Source of the DNA: Methylophilaceae bacterium
GTDB lineage: Bacteria; Pseudomonadota; Gammaproteobacteria; Burkholderiales; Methylophilaceae
Direction: 5' to 3'
Length of the DNA: 41,868 nucleotides
Assembly (NCBI GenBank): GCA_947451235.1
Contig: CANFZA010000009.1
Span: forward strand, 1-41,868
Part shown: positions 16,793 through 25,428 of the stretch, piece by piece
Position numbering within the stretch: the first letter of the stretch is position 1
Layout: each line of letters opens with the position of its first letter
Position numbers and translations under genes: made by a program
Notes under the pieces: model-generated
What the model was told of the DNA's origin: nothing
The model's input: the letters and a program-made list of their open reading frames with translations, nothing else
Database searches by the model: none

Positions 16793-18874
16793 ATGCGATC
16801 AACTTTTCCTCCTTTGAAATTACTTAATCGCGATACTAGTATTTTAGCGTTCAACGAACGTGTTTTAAGCCTTGCACGTAACCCAGATTATCCCTTGCTC
16901 GAACGCTTACGCTTCTTGTGCATTGTTTCATCAAATTTAGATGAGTTTTTTGAGGTTCGCGCCGCGCCACATGTGGATGCTATGCGTGATGATGAACAGC
17001 ATAGTGATATTAATGTACAGAGTTATCAAAATATTTCTGAGGTTGCGCATGCCTTGGTTGATAAGCAATACGAAATTTTCAATACAGAATTAATGCCAGC
17101 CCTTGCCGCACAAGGCGTGCATTTAGTTTCTCATGGCGATCGTACTGCTGAGCAGCGTCGTTGGGTGGCACGATATTTTGAAACCGATGTGCGTCCATTA
17201 CTTGTGCCTGTTGCGCTTGATCCATCGCATCCATTTCCACAAGCAGCTAATAAATCACTTAACTTTATTGTTTCGTTGAGCGGACATGATGCGTTTGGGC
17301 GTAGCAATAATATTGCGATTGTTCGCGTGCCAAGAGCGCTGCCGCGCCTGATTAAGCTTCCAAAAAACTTAAGTGATAAACACCAAAAATTCGTATCTTT
17401 ATCTAGCGTTATCAGAGCCCATTTAGCGAGTTTATTTGCGGGTCGTGAAGTATTGAGTTTTTCTCAGTTTCGCGTCACGCGTCACTCTGACTTAGCGGTT
17501 GATGAAGATGATGTGAAAAACTTGCGTACTGCCTTACGTAAAGGTCTAGTTCAACGTAACTTTGGCGATGCAGTTCGCTTGGAAGTTTCTCATGCTTGCG
17601 ATGAAAAATTGGCTAAGTTCTTATTGCAACAGTTTGATCTACCAAAGCAGTCACTTTACCGCGTCAATGGCTTGGTGAATTTAGCGCGCTTGATGCAATT
17701 AGCCGATTTGGCTGAAGGTAATCACCTTAAATTTAAGCCTTTTGAACCTAAAGTTAGTCAGCAATTAGTTCACAATCAATCTTTTTTTACACAGTTAAAA
17801 GAACGAGATATTTTAATCCACCAGCCTTATGAAAGTTTTGAGTCTGTTATAGATTTCTTACGTGAAGCGGTCAATGACCCAGACGTATTGTCTATTCAGC
17901 AGACTATTTACCGCACCGGCTCTGATCCAAGAATGCTTAAGTTGCTTCAAGAAGCTGTTCGGCGTGGTAAAGAAGTGATGGCAGTTGTTGAGCTGAAAGC
18001 TAGATTTGATGAAGAAGCCAATATCAACTGGGCGGAAGACTTGGAATCTGTAGGTGCGCAAGTCGTGTACGGCATTGTTGGCCTAAAAACCCATGCAAAA
18101 ATGTTGTTAGTAATGCGACGTGAGGGCGCTAGTCTAAAATATTACGGACACGTTTCTACGGGTAATTACAATCCAAGGACGGCAAGGTTATATACTGATG
18201 TCAGTATGTTGACGGCTGATCCGCAAATTACCCGTGATATGGAGCATTTGTTTAGACACATTGCTAGTCAAGTTAAATTGCCACGCATGCAGAAGTTATT
18301 GGTTGCACCATTTAATTTGCATAGACAAATGGTCGCTAAAATTAGAAGCGCAGAACTTGCGGCTAAGGCTGGTAAGCCAGCAAAAATTATATTAAAAATG
18401 AATGCGCTCACAGATGAGGCGTTAGTGTTAGCTTTAGTTAAGGCTGGTCGTGCTGGGGTAGAGATTGATTTGATTCTACGTGGCGCTTGCATTTTACCTA
18501 TTGATGCGCCGGGCTTGGATGGCCGTATTCGTGTTCGTTCGATTATTGGACGTTTACTTGAACACTCCCGCATATTTTATTTCAAAATTGATGAAGTTGA
18601 AAATATGTGGCTTGCTAGTGCGGATTGGATGAACCGCAACATGATGCGTCGCGTTGAAATTGCCTGGCCGATTGTTGACGACAAAAATCGTGCGCGCATT
18701 TTACAAGAATGCTGCCAAATGAGCTTAGATGATAATAAAGATGCATGGCTAATGACTGCTGATGGCACTTATGTGCCGAGTACACCGCGCACAGTTTCTA
18801 CTAAGCTTAAAGTTGGTGATCAAGTGCAAACCTTTAGTGCACAGCAACAACTTCTTCAAAAATACTCAGAGTAA
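16793..18874 (+). CDS. ppk1: Polyphosphate kinase 1
   Basis: Reversibly polymerises the gamma-phosphate of ATP into inorganic polyphosphate. I chose ATG at 16793 (protein begins MRSTFPPLKLLNRDTSILAF), giving 693 aa against 688 in E. coli. A longer frame to TTG at 16691 would cross the likely promoter. Domains in order: N domain (LERLRFLCIVSSNLDEFFEVR), H domain, and the C1 and C2 domains with PLD-like folds. The autophosphorylated histidine is H434 in GLKTHAKMLLV, and a second conserved histidine lies in LEHSRIFYFK. YYGHVSTGNYNP is also intact. No Shine-Dalgarno is evident, and the nearby -10 suggests a very short leader. Confidence 0.95.
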   Translation: MRSTFPPLKLLNRDTSILAFNERVLSLARNPDYPLLERLRFLCIVSSNLDEFFEVRAAPHVDAMRDDEQHSDINVQSYQNISEVAHALVDKQYEIFNTELMPALAAQGVHLVSHGDRTAEQRRWVARYFETDVRPLLVPVALDPSHPFPQAANKSLNFIVSLSGHDAFGRSNNIAIVRVPRALPRLIKLPKNLSDKHQKFVSLSSVIRAHLASLFAGREVLSFSQFRVTRHSDLAVDEDDVKNLRTALRKGLVQRNFGDAVRLEVSHACDEKLAKFLLQQFDLPKQSLYRVNGLVNLARLMQLADLAEGNHLKFKPFEPKVSQQLVHNQSFFTQLKERDILIHQPYESFESVIDFLREAVNDPDVLSIQQTIYRTGSDPRMLKLLQEAVRRGKEVMAVVELKARFDEEANINWAEDLESVGAQVVYGIVGLKTHAKMLLVMRREGASLKYYGHVSTGNYNPRTARLYTDVSMLTADPQITRDMEHLFRHIASQVKLPRMQKLLVAPFNLHRQMVAKIRSAELAAKAGKPAKIILKMNALTDEALVLALVKAGRAGVEIDLILRGACILPIDAPGLDGRIRVRSIIGRLLEHSRIFYFKIDEVENMWLASADWMNRNMMRRVEIAWPIVDDKNRARILQECCQMSLDDNKDAWLMTADGTYVPSTPRTVSTKLKVGDQVQTFSAQQQLLQKYSE

Positions 18875-18891
18875 AATACGCGACTTAGAAT

Positions 18892-19389
18892 ATGGCTAAC
18901 TTAATTTTGTGGCGACATGCTGAAGCGGAAGTTCAAAGCGATAGTGGGGCCGATATAGATAGGGCTTTAACCAAACATGGCCGCAAAGATGCTGAAAAAA
19001 TGGCTGAATGGCTTAGTCAATATATGCCAAAAAACACAGAGATCTATTGCAGTCCGGCAAAACGTTGTTTAGAAACGGTCGCTGCCTTGCAGCAACTCAA
19101 ACAATCAAAAACTAAGCGTGAAGTGAAAATAGTCGACTTTTTAAGTGTTGATAGTTCTGTCGATGAGATTGTTAAGCAACTGAGCAATGACAACACTAGT
19201 CAAACAATTTTAATTGTTGGGCATCAGCCTAGTTTAGGCTTATTACTTGCTAAGTTACTTGGTATGAAAGAGGGCGCTTTGGTCGTAAAAAAGGGCGCAG
19301 TATGGTGGTTGCGCCAGCGTTATTTGCCTAATTTGGATGGTGGCGTTACTCAAACTTATTTGTATACCGTTCAACACCCAAATTTGTAG
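18892..19389 (+). CDS. sixA: Phosphohistidine phosphatase SixA-like (histidine phosphatase superfamily)
   Basis: Small branch-1 histidine phosphatase that, in E. coli, dephosphorylates histidine-phosphorylated signalling proteins. The RHG-type motif is LWRHAEAE with the nucleophile at H9; a conserved arginine lies in SPAKRCLETV and the second histidine in IVGHQPSLG. The 165-aa length matches E. coli SixA (161). It starts 17 bp after ppk1, so the two are probably co-transcribed. A ppk1-sixA pairing is seen in other proteobacteria. The local substrate is unknown. Confidence 0.88.
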   Translation: MANLILWRHAEAEVQSDSGADIDRALTKHGRKDAEKMAEWLSQYMPKNTEIYCSPAKRCLETVAALQQLKQSKTKREVKIVDFLSVDSSVDEIVKQLSNDNTSQTILIVGHQPSLGLLLAKLLGMKEGALVVKKGAVWWLRQRYLPNLDGGVTQTYLYTVQHPNL

Positions 19390-19451
19390 CTTTACGTTGA
19401 ATCTAGGCATTTACCTAAGTTGTCCTCTAGGCACGTGCTTTAGCTCGGCAA

Positions 19452-19480
19452 GTAAAAGCTAACGATTTCTTCGTCAGCTT
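19452..19480 (-). terminator. Terminator-like hairpin after the H1-like gene
   Basis: On the minus strand AAGCTGACGA pairs with TCGTTAGCTT (10 bp with one G-U pair, loop AGAAA), followed by a short T-run. It sits just beyond the stop codon of the minus-strand gene that ends at 19489 and lies in the convergent gap with sixA. Confidence 0.55.
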
Positions 19481-19488
19481 AATTTCGC

Positions 19489-19953
19489 TTATTTTTTATT
19501 TGGTCTGCCAGTTTTAATTGCTGGCACTTTTGTCATCGCTGCTTTTAACGCTGCATCTGTCATGGCGCTAAGTTGCATAATGCCTGCACGTAATAATTCA
19601 CTTTTTTTCGCAGGTTGACCAAGCTTAATTAAGCGTTCTTTCAACACTGAGAATTGAGCATATTCAACTTTAGGCATCGTGAAGCTATCACGCTCCATTT
19701 TTAATTTAGGCGCTTTTTCTACTTTAGCAGGTTTAGCCGCTAGTGCCGCTTTAACTACTTTTTTAACTACAACTTTGCTTGCGTTAGCTGCAGTTACTGG
19801 TTTAGCTGCTGTCACTTTTGTAGCTGCTGGCTTAATTGCCGGTTTTGCTACTGCTTTAGAAGCAGGTTTAGATGCTGTAGCTACCTTTGCTGGTGCTGCT
19901 TGTTCAGGTGTTGTTGCGGCGGTAACAGTTGGTGTTGGAGTGATTTTAGTCAT
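19489..19953 (-). CDS. Ala/Lys-rich histone-H1-like protein with a conserved-looking C-terminal domain
   Basis: 154-aa very basic protein. Residues about 1-85 are low-complexity Ala, Lys, Pro, Val and Thr with repeated KPA / AKP units, like bacterial histone H1-type DNA-binding tails. Residues about 86-154 form a compact domain (MERDSFTMPKVEYAQFSVLK, then KKSELLRAGIMQLSAM and IKTGRPNKK), a pattern I associate with uncharacterised betaproteobacterial nucleoid-type proteins. Strong AAGGAA lies just before the ATG, immediately after a perfect palindrome. It lies between sixA and ppx. A nucleoid role is inferred; polyphosphate-granule or DNA association would fit but is not shown. Confidence 0.78.
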   Translation of the reverse strand: MTKITPTPTVTAATTPEQAAPAKVATASKPASKAVAKPAIKPAATKVTAAKPVTAANASKVVVKKVVKAALAAKPAKVEKAPKLKMERDSFTMPKVEYAQFSVLKERLIKLGQPAKKSELLRAGIMQLSAMTDAALKAAMTKVPAIKTGRPNKK

Positions 19954-19965
19954 TGTAAATTCCTT

Positions 19966-19998
19966 AATAAACGGTATAAACAGTTTATACCGTTTATT
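19966..19998. promoter_or_regulatory. Perfect 33-bp palindrome (16+1+16), putative operator
   Basis: AATAAACGGTATAAAC (19966-19981), a central A, then its exact reverse complement (19983-19998). It sits between ppx and the start of the minus-strand H1-like gene, ending 12 bp before the ATG with the ribosome-binding sequence AAGGAA directly after it. A -10-like TATAAA is embedded in it. There is no T-run, so an operator or mRNA hairpin is more likely than a terminator. Confidence 0.7.
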
Positions 19999-20033
19999 TT
20001 AAAATGCAATATTGTTTTTAATAATTAAATTAC

Positions 20034-21563
20034 TTATAAAACAGTGACTTCAAATTGGCAAGTGGTCTTTTGCCAGGTGATTTTCTCTTCACCAAGTAAA
20101 TAATATGACTGTGGATATTTTTCCGGCCAATATTTCGGTAGCGTAAGCTGAATGGCATTGTGATGATAATGTAGTTGAATGCCGCGTAAGTTAGGTGTGA
20201 TGCGAGCGTGGCATAAAATCACGGCTAAACGCAGGCAAGCCAATTGCATGACTAGAATTCGATTGGAAAAGTCTGCTTCTAAGCGCTTTAGTTTTCCTCT
20301 GTGACCTAAGATTAACAAGCTTAAGCAATGCAGTTCACTTTGTGCAAAACCTTGTGGTTCGGCGTGCTCTAGTATATATGCACCGTGTATATTTACATCA
20401 ACGGGTGAAATCATGCCACCTACTTCATGTAACAATCCCGCCCAATGCAGTTTACGCGCATGAGTTTGTTGTTCTCCAGGTGCAAATTGTATATCTTCGC
20501 TAATTTTTTCAAACAATTTTTCCGCGACATCTGCCACAGTGCTTGCATGCGATTCATCTACATCAAACTTACGCGCTAATCGATGCACAGAGGCGTTTCT
20601 TAAGTCGACCATTTCATTGTCGCGCGCGAGCATGTCGTACAGTAGGCCGTGTCTTAGTGCGCCTTTAGCAACTTTTAAGGTTTCAATTTTCAAGAAATCG
20701 AAGGCGCCGAGCATAATTGATAAGCCGCCAGCGATGACGGCTTTTCGATCTTCTTTTAAGCCTAGTAAGCGTAATTTATCGGTGTGTTTTGCACGTAGTA
20801 ATTCATCGCGTAACCAAAGCAGGCCTTCTTTTGTAATGGTGTCAACTGGTCTGCCGTATTGCACTAAAACGTCTGCAATTGCACCCACCGTGCCAGATGC
20901 GCCATAAGCAACATCCCAATGTTTATTGCTAAAATTTACACCTAATGTATCAAATATAGATTCAGCGGCAATTTCTGCGCGGATAAATGCATTTTCAGTT
21001 AAATCGCCTGTGCCAAAGTGTTTGAGTGACCAAGCAACCGACCCAACATGCAATGAAGCCGTATGTTGTGAGTTAAAGCCTTGGCCTAGGATGAACTCAG
21101 TAGAGCGCCCACCAATATCTATTACTAAGCGCCTCTCGTTAGATTGCGGTAAAAAACGACTCACACCTTGATAGATCAGTCGCGCTTCTTCAACCCCAGA
21201 AATGACTTCAACATCAAAGCCGAGCGCTTTTTTTGCTAATTTAATGAATACGTCTCGGTTGTTTGCTTCACGCAAGGTTTGTGTGGCGACTGCACGTACA
21301 TGTGAGGCTTCAAAGCCTTGTAAGCGCTCACCAAATCTGGCTAGGCAACGTATCCCGCGATCTATGGCTTCGGGCGTTAGATTGCGGTCTTCATCCAAAT
21401 CGCCGCCCTGACGAACTGCTTCTTTTAGATATTCGACACGTTGAATATGGCCGCTATCTAGTCGGCCAATTTCAAGGCGAAAGCTGTTAGAGCCTAAGTC
21501 TATGGCTGCTAGTAAAGCTTTATCTATGGGTTTATTGCTGGGAGTGTTTGTATTGTTTTGCAT
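20034..21563 (-). CDS. ppx: Exopolyphosphatase (Ppx/GppA family)
   Basis: Releases phosphate from the ends of polyphosphate chains; some family members instead hydrolyse pppGpp. The ASKHA phosphate-binding loop is AAIDLGSNSFRL (DLGSNS at 22-27). VISGVEEARLIYQGV, LVIDIGGRSTEFILG and GASGTVGAIADVL follow. The C-terminal helical region (about 320-509) has the HD-like segment HARKLHWAGLLHEVGGMISP. The 509-aa length is close to E. coli Ppx (513). With ppk1 on the opposite strand 1.2 kb away it forms a polyphosphate-metabolism cluster. The start codon fits the family N-terminus after a 15-residue polar extension. Confidence 0.93.
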   Translation of the reverse strand: MQNNTNTPSNKPIDKALLAAIDLGSNSFRLEIGRLDSGHIQRVEYLKEAVRQGGDLDEDRNLTPEAIDRGIRCLARFGERLQGFEASHVRAVATQTLREANNRDVFIKLAKKALGFDVEVISGVEEARLIYQGVSRFLPQSNERRLVIDIGGRSTEFILGQGFNSQHTASLHVGSVAWSLKHFGTGDLTENAFIRAEIAAESIFDTLGVNFSNKHWDVAYGASGTVGAIADVLVQYGRPVDTITKEGLLWLRDELLRAKHTDKLRLLGLKEDRKAVIAGGLSIMLGAFDFLKIETLKVAKGALRHGLLYDMLARDNEMVDLRNASVHRLARKFDVDESHASTVADVAEKLFEKISEDIQFAPGEQQTHARKLHWAGLLHEVGGMISPVDVNIHGAYILEHAEPQGFAQSELHCLSLLILGHRGKLKRLEADFSNRILVMQLACLRLAVILCHARITPNLRGIQLHYHHNAIQLTLPKYWPEKYPQSYYLLGEEKITWQKTTCQFEVTVL

Positions 21564-21600
21564 AATTTCTTGTACGTATTTTTAAGCGTTACATTGAATA

Positions 21601-21617
21601 AAACAATAATATTGTTT
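21601..21617. promoter_or_regulatory. Short palindrome upstream of ppx
   Basis: AAACAATA (21601-21608), a central A, then TATTGTTT (21610-21617), a perfect 8+1+8 inverted repeat 37 bp upstream of the ppx start. Possible operator. It is AT-rich, so chance is not excluded. Confidence 0.4.
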
Positions 21618-21874
21618 ATTTTGTAATTATAGTTTGAATCTTTGATGACAAAGTGTAATTGCATTGAAATTAAATATGCTGTTAACAAGATTGTGATTTT
21701 AAGGGGCAGGGGGCTTTGCTATTTCCAAGAAGGCTAGTACGAATTGATTGTTCATTTTTATCATTAAAACGTAAGCCCTCTGTGATGCAGCTTACCAAAA
21801 AGGCGCATCCACTTGCCTTATGCTAAATACCTTGTAAATTAGCGTGTTGAGCCATAAATTTAGTAGTTGATGCT

Positions 21875-21911
21875 TTGCTGAGTATCAGCTTTTTGGGTTA
21901 CAATTGTGACC
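21875..21911 (+). promoter_or_regulatory. Candidate sigma-70 promoter of the nuo operon with overlapping palindrome
   Basis: -35 TTGCTG (21875-21880) and -10 TACAAT (21899-21904) with an 18-bp spacer, about 235 bp upstream of nuoA. A near-perfect 16-bp palindrome, GGTTACAA then TTGTGACC (21896-21911), overlaps the -10 with one G-T pair and could be an operator. The call rests on hexamer match only. Confidence 0.4.
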
Positions 21912-22141
21912 TAGTTATTTAATAAGAACTTTTTAGCTTTTGGCCATTCTTAATTGCGGTAAATAACAATAAATTTAAAAAATGTAGTGTAGCTAATGTG
22001 TTTTTGTGGCTAATCTAATTTATTGAATTGAGCTTTATCTGTGCTTGCTTTAATAATTATTTAATAAAAACCATGTAAAAATACCAACTGCCAATTAAAT
22101 CTATTAATTGGTATTTCAAAGATTTGGCCTGGGGCTAGTGT

Positions 22142-22498
22142 GTGTTAGAAAATTACTTTCCAATATTAATGTTTATCCTTGTCGGCTTGGCTGTCGGCGT
22201 TGGTCCGCTTGTGTTAGGTTTGCTGGTTTCACCGCACAAGCCAGACTCTGCAAAAAACTCTCCTTACGAATGTGGATTTGAGGCATTTGAAGATGCGCGT
22301 ATGAAGTTTGATGTGCGCTATTACCTAGTAGCCATCCTGTTTATCTTATTTGACTTGGAAATTGCGTTCTTATTTCCGTGGGCAGTTGTGCTTCAAGAAG
22401 TCGGCTTGTTTGGCTTTATCGCGATGATGATATTTTTAGGGGTTCTTGTCATTGGCTTCATCTATGAGTGGATGAAAGGTGCCTTGGAATGGGATTAA
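22142..22498 (+). CDS. nuoA: NADH-quinone oxidoreductase subunit A
   Basis: Membrane-arm subunit of complex I (ND3 homologue) near the quinone site. Three membrane helices are visible (about 8-28, 62-82, 90-110). The conserved loop [20 protein letters not shown] carries the family cysteine C44. The 118-aa length is normal. The start is GTG at 22142; the run GTGTGTG makes other GTG triplets, but only this one is in frame. First gene of the nuoA-N operon. Confidence 0.96.
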   Translation: MLENYFPILMFILVGLAVGVGPLVLGLLVSPHKPDSAKNSPYECGFEAFEDARMKFDVRYYLVAILFILFDLEIAFLFPWAVVLQEVGLFGFIAMMIFLGVLVIGFIYEWMKGALEWD

Positions 22499-22535
22499 TG
22501 GTTGTGGGATTAATAGTAATGGGATTAAACCTGTC
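22491..22535. repeat. 15-bp tandem repeat, 3 copies, across the nuoA stop codon
   Basis: GGGATTAA occurs at 22491, 22506 and 22521, a period of exactly 15 bp. The first copy contains the nuoA stop codon, and the third ends next to the nuoB start at 22536, so the whole nuoA-nuoB spacer consists of the repeat. Confidence 0.85.
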
Positions 22536-23012
22536 ATGAGTATTGAAGGTATTTTAGAAAAAGGCTTTGTCACCACAACGCTAGATACGGTTATTAACTA
22601 CACACGAACTGGCTCTATGTGGCCGATGACTTTTGGTTTGGCTTGTTGTGCGGTGGAAATGATGCACGCCGGCGCTTCGCGTTACGACTTAGATCGTTTC
22701 GGTATTGTATTTCGTGGCAGTCCTAGGCAGTCAGATGTGATGATTGTTGCCGGGACGCTAGTGAATAAAATGGCACCAGCTTTGCGTAAGGTGTACGATC
22801 AAATGGCCGAACCGCGTTGGGTAATCTCTATGGGTTCTTGTGCAAACGGTGGCGGTTATTACCATTATTCTTATGCAGTAGTACGCGGTTGTGACCGTAT
22901 TGTGCCGGTAGATGTTTATGTGCCAGGTTGCCCGCCAACCGCAGAGGCTTTGTTATACGGCATTATTCAGCTACAAAATAAAATTAAACGTACTAACACC
23001 ATTGCTAGATAG
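22536..23012 (+). CDS. nuoB: NADH-quinone oxidoreductase subunit B
   Basis: Peripheral subunit carrying the terminal iron-sulfur cluster N2, which passes electrons to quinone. Cluster ligands are visible: C37 and C38 in [14 protein letters not shown]102 in [10 protein letters not shown] and C132 in [15 protein letters not shown] chose ATG at 22536 ([17 protein letters not shown]), giving 158 aa as in related bacteria. An upstream in-frame ATG at 22479 would lie within nuoA and add a repeat-derived peptide. The spacer to nuoA is made of 15-bp repeats. Confidence 0.96.
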   Translation: MSIEGILEKGFVTTTLDTVINYTRTGSMWPMTFGLACCAVEMMHAGASRYDLDRFGIVFRGSPRQSDVMIVAGTLVNKMAPALRKVYDQMAEPRWVISMGSCANGGGYYHYSYAVVRGCDRIVPVDVYVPGCPPTAEALLYGIIQLQNKIKRTNTIAR

Positions 23013-23040
23013 TGCTTTTGCACGCTAAAAACGAAAAATT

Positions 23041-23637
23041 ATGTCAGCCAAATTAGATCAACTAGTTTTAACTCTGCAGGCCGTGCTTGCAGAGAAAATC
23101 ACCAAGCCTATTGTTGCGTTTGGCGAAGTTACTATCGAATGTAAAGCCGCTGATTATTTAGCGGTTTGCCAAATATTGCGCGATGACGCTAGCTTGAAGT
23201 TTGAGCAATTAATTGACTTGTGTGGTGTCGATTATCAAGAGTATGGCAATGGCGCTTACGATGGTTTGCGCTTTGCTGCTGTTAGTCATTTGTTGTCTGT
23301 TTCACTTAATCACCGTGTGCGTGTGCGCGTGTTTGCTCAAGATGAAGATTTTCCAATTTTACCGACGCTAGTGGATATTTGGCCGGTAGCTAATTGGTAT
23401 GAGCGTGAAGCGTTTGATCTTTACGGCGTCATGTTTGAAAATCACCCAGATTTACGTCGCTTACTCACTGATTACGGTTTTGTTGGACATCCGTTCCGTA
23501 AAGATTTCCCTATGATAGGTAATGTTGAAATGCGTTATGACCCTGAGCAGCAGCGCGTGATTTATCAGCCGGTTACGATTGATGAGCGTAATAACGTGCC
23601 AAGAGTGATACGCAATGACGGAGCACATCATGGCTGA
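23041..23637 (+). CDS. nuoC: NADH-quinone oxidoreductase subunit C
   Basis: 30-kDa-type peripheral subunit that joins NuoD near the quinone-binding module. The signature [19 protein letters not shown] (about 119-137) is intact and is followed by [14 protein letters not shown]. The 198-aa length corresponds to an unfused NuoC, not the NuoCD fusion of enterobacteria. It ends 8 bp inside nuoD, so translation of the two is coupled. Confidence 0.95.
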   Translation: MSAKLDQLVLTLQAVLAEKITKPIVAFGEVTIECKAADYLAVCQILRDDASLKFEQLIDLCGVDYQEYGNGAYDGLRFAAVSHLLSVSLNHRVRVRVFAQDEDFPILPTLVDIWPVANWYEREAFDLYGVMFENHPDLRRLLTDYGFVGHPFRKDFPMIGNVEMRYDPEQQRVIYQPVTIDERNNVPRVIRNDGAHHG

Positions 23638-24883
23638 AATTAGAAACTATACAATGAACTTTGGTCCGCAGCATCCTGCGGCGCATGGTGTTTTACGCTT
23701 GGTTTTAGAGTTGGATGGCGAAGTCATTCAGCGCGCTGACCCGCATATTGGCTTGCTGCATCGAGGCACTGAAAAGTTAGCCGAAAATCGCACTTATTTG
23801 CAATCAATCCCTTATATGGACAGGTTAGATTACGTGTCGATGATGGCGAATGAGCATGCTTATGTGATGGCGATTGAAAAAATGATGGGCATAGATGTGC
23901 CGATTCGCGCACAGTATATTCGCGTGATGTTTGATGAAATTACCCGTGTGTTGAACCATTTGCTTTGGTTGGGTGCACATGCGCTAGACGTCGGTGCAAT
24001 GACGGTATTCTTGTACGCTTTCCGCGAACGTGAAGATTTGTTTGACTGCTACGAGGCTGTTTCTGGTGCCCGCATGCACGCGGCATATTACCGTCCAGGT
24101 GGCGTGTATCGTGACTTGCCAAATCAAATGCCGCAATACGAAGTTTCACCGCTGCGTAATGCTAAAACAGTTAAAAAGCAAAACGAGAATCGCCAAGGTT
24201 CATTGTTAGACTTTATTGATGATTTTACGCAACGCTTTCCTAAATATATCGATGAATACGAAACGCTATTAACCGATAATCGTATTTGGAAGCAACGTAC
24301 AGTTGGTATTGGTATCGTTACGCCAGAACGCGCATTGGCGCTAGGTATGACGGGTCCAATGTTGCGCGGCTCAGGCATTGCTTGGGATTTACGTAAGACA
24401 CAACCTTATGAAGTGTATGCCAAACTTGATTTTGATATTCCAGTGGGCGTCAACGGCGATTGTTATGATAGATATTTGGTGCGTATGGAAGAATTCCGGC
24501 AATCAAATAACATTATTAAACAATGTGTTAATTGGTTACGCCAAAATCCTGGCCCTGTGATTACTACGGATAATAAAGTGGCTCCGCCTGACCGCGAAGG
24601 CATGAAAAGTAATATGGAAGATCTTATCCATCACTTCAAATTATTTACTGAAGGTTTCCACGTGCCAGCCGGCGAAGCTTATGCTGCGGTTGAACATCCA
24701 AAAGGCGAGTTTGGTATTTACATGGTTTCAGATGGGGCGAATAAGCCTTACCGTCTAAAAATTCGTGCGCCAGGTTTCCCGCATTTGGCGGCATTAGATG
24801 AAATGACACGTGGTCACATGATTGCAGATTTGGTCGCAATAATTGGTACGCAAGATATTGTTTTTGGCGAAATTGACCGATAG
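23630..24883 (+). CDS. nuoD: NADH-quinone oxidoreductase subunit D
   Basis: 49-kDa-type peripheral subunit that forms much of the quinone cavity and is evolutionarily related to [NiFe] hydrogenase large subunits. I chose ATG at 23630 ([20 protein letters not shown]) with GACGGAG 6 nt upstream, giving 417 aa; an upstream in-frame start at 23615 would add only five residues. [20 protein letters not shown] and [14 protein letters not shown] are the diagnostic motifs, and the C-terminus ends [14 protein letters not shown] as expected. It overlaps nuoC by 8 bp. Confidence 0.96.
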   Translation: MAEIRNYTMNFGPQHPAAHGVLRLVLELDGEVIQRADPHIGLLHRGTEKLAENRTYLQSIPYMDRLDYVSMMANEHAYVMAIEKMMGIDVPIRAQYIRVMFDEITRVLNHLLWLGAHALDVGAMTVFLYAFREREDLFDCYEAVSGARMHAAYYRPGGVYRDLPNQMPQYEVSPLRNAKTVKKQNENRQGSLLDFIDDFTQRFPKYIDEYETLLTDNRIWKQRTVGIGIVTPERALALGMTGPMLRGSGIAWDLRKTQPYEVYAKLDFDIPVGVNGDCYDRYLVRMEEFRQSNNIIKQCVNWLRQNPGPVITTDNKVAPPDREGMKSNMEDLIHHFKLFTEGFHVPAGEAYAAVEHPKGEFGIYMVSDGANKPYRLKIRAPGFPHLAALDEMTRGHMIADLVAIIGTQDIVFGEIDR

Positions 24884-24954
24884 TTAAGTCGGCCAATTAA
24901 TTAAGTCTGATAAATAGTTAAAATAAATTAGTTAAACGAGTTTGATAAACAAAA

Positions 24955-25428
24955 ATGCTAAGCCCACAAGCCATTGAAAAAATAGATTACGAGCTGACTA
25001 AATATCCAGCTGACCAGCGCATAGCAGCGGTGATGAGTGCTTTGCGTATTGTGCAAACTGAGCGCGGTTGGTTGTCAAAAGAAAGCATTACCGACGTGGC
25101 GCAATATTTACGTATTCCTGAGATCGCTGCTTTAGAAGTGGCTGGTTTCTACAATATGTATGATTTATCGCCAGTTGGGCAATACAAAATAACGGTTTGT
25201 ACTAACATTTCATGCATGTTGCGCGATAGTGATGAAATTGTCGATCACTTGAAAGAAAAGTTAGGTGTAGGCTTTAATGAAGTTACAGCCGACGGTAAGT
25301 TCTGTCTAAAAGAGGGCGAGTGTATGGGCGCTTGTGGCGGTGCACCGCTAATGACCGTTAATAATCATACTATGCATGAGTTTTTAACACCAGAAAAAGT
25401 AGATGCTATTTTGGAGGAGTTGAAATAA
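24955..25428 (+). CDS. nuoE: NADH-quinone oxidoreductase subunit E
   Basis: 24-kDa-type subunit of the NADH-dehydrogenase module, holding the [2Fe-2S] cluster N1a. Cluster cysteines are C82 and C87 ([10 protein letters not shown]) and C123 and C127 ([11 protein letters not shown]). The thioredoxin-like fold is preceded by a helical N-terminus (about 1-70). The 157-aa length is normal. The start lies 71 bp after nuoD, in an AT-rich spacer with loosely repeated TTAA-containing segments. The TAA stop overlaps the nuoF ATG by one base. Confidence 0.96.
   Translation: MLSPQAIEKIDYELTKYPADQRIAAVMSALRIVQTERGWLSKESITDVAQYLRIPEIAALEVAGFYNMYDLSPVGQYKITVCTNISCMLRDSDEIVDHLKEKLGVGFNEVTADGKFCLKEGECMGACGGAPLMTVNNHTMHEFLTPEKVDAILEELK

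Larger units (their letters stand above)
21564..22141. other. 578-bp intergenic region between ppx and nuoA
   Basis: AT-rich spacer between divergent ppx and nuoA. It holds the short palindrome near ppx, two small inverted repeats (GTAAGC with GCTTAC near 21775-21800, and AAGGC with GCCTT just after), the candidate nuo promoter with an overlapping 16-bp palindrome, and an 8-bp inverted repeat (CCAATTAA at 22091-22098 with TTAATTGG at 22104-22111) about 30 bp before nuoA. I found no convincing protein gene; only peptides of about 13 codons are present. A small RNA cannot be excluded. Confidence 0.6.

Noticed and set aside
20539-20907. 122-codon plus-strand frame inside ppx
   Set aside because: Antisense shadow of the conserved Ppx domain.
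21771-21840. Possible small RNA with two hairpins in the ppx-nuoA spacer
   Set aside because: The stems are only 5-6 bp and there is no promoter-terminator pair around them, so it is not listed as a separate RNA gene.
22479-22535. Longer nuoB from ATG at 22479
   Set aside because: It would begin inside nuoA and add a peptide derived from the 15-bp repeat; the family start is at 22536.
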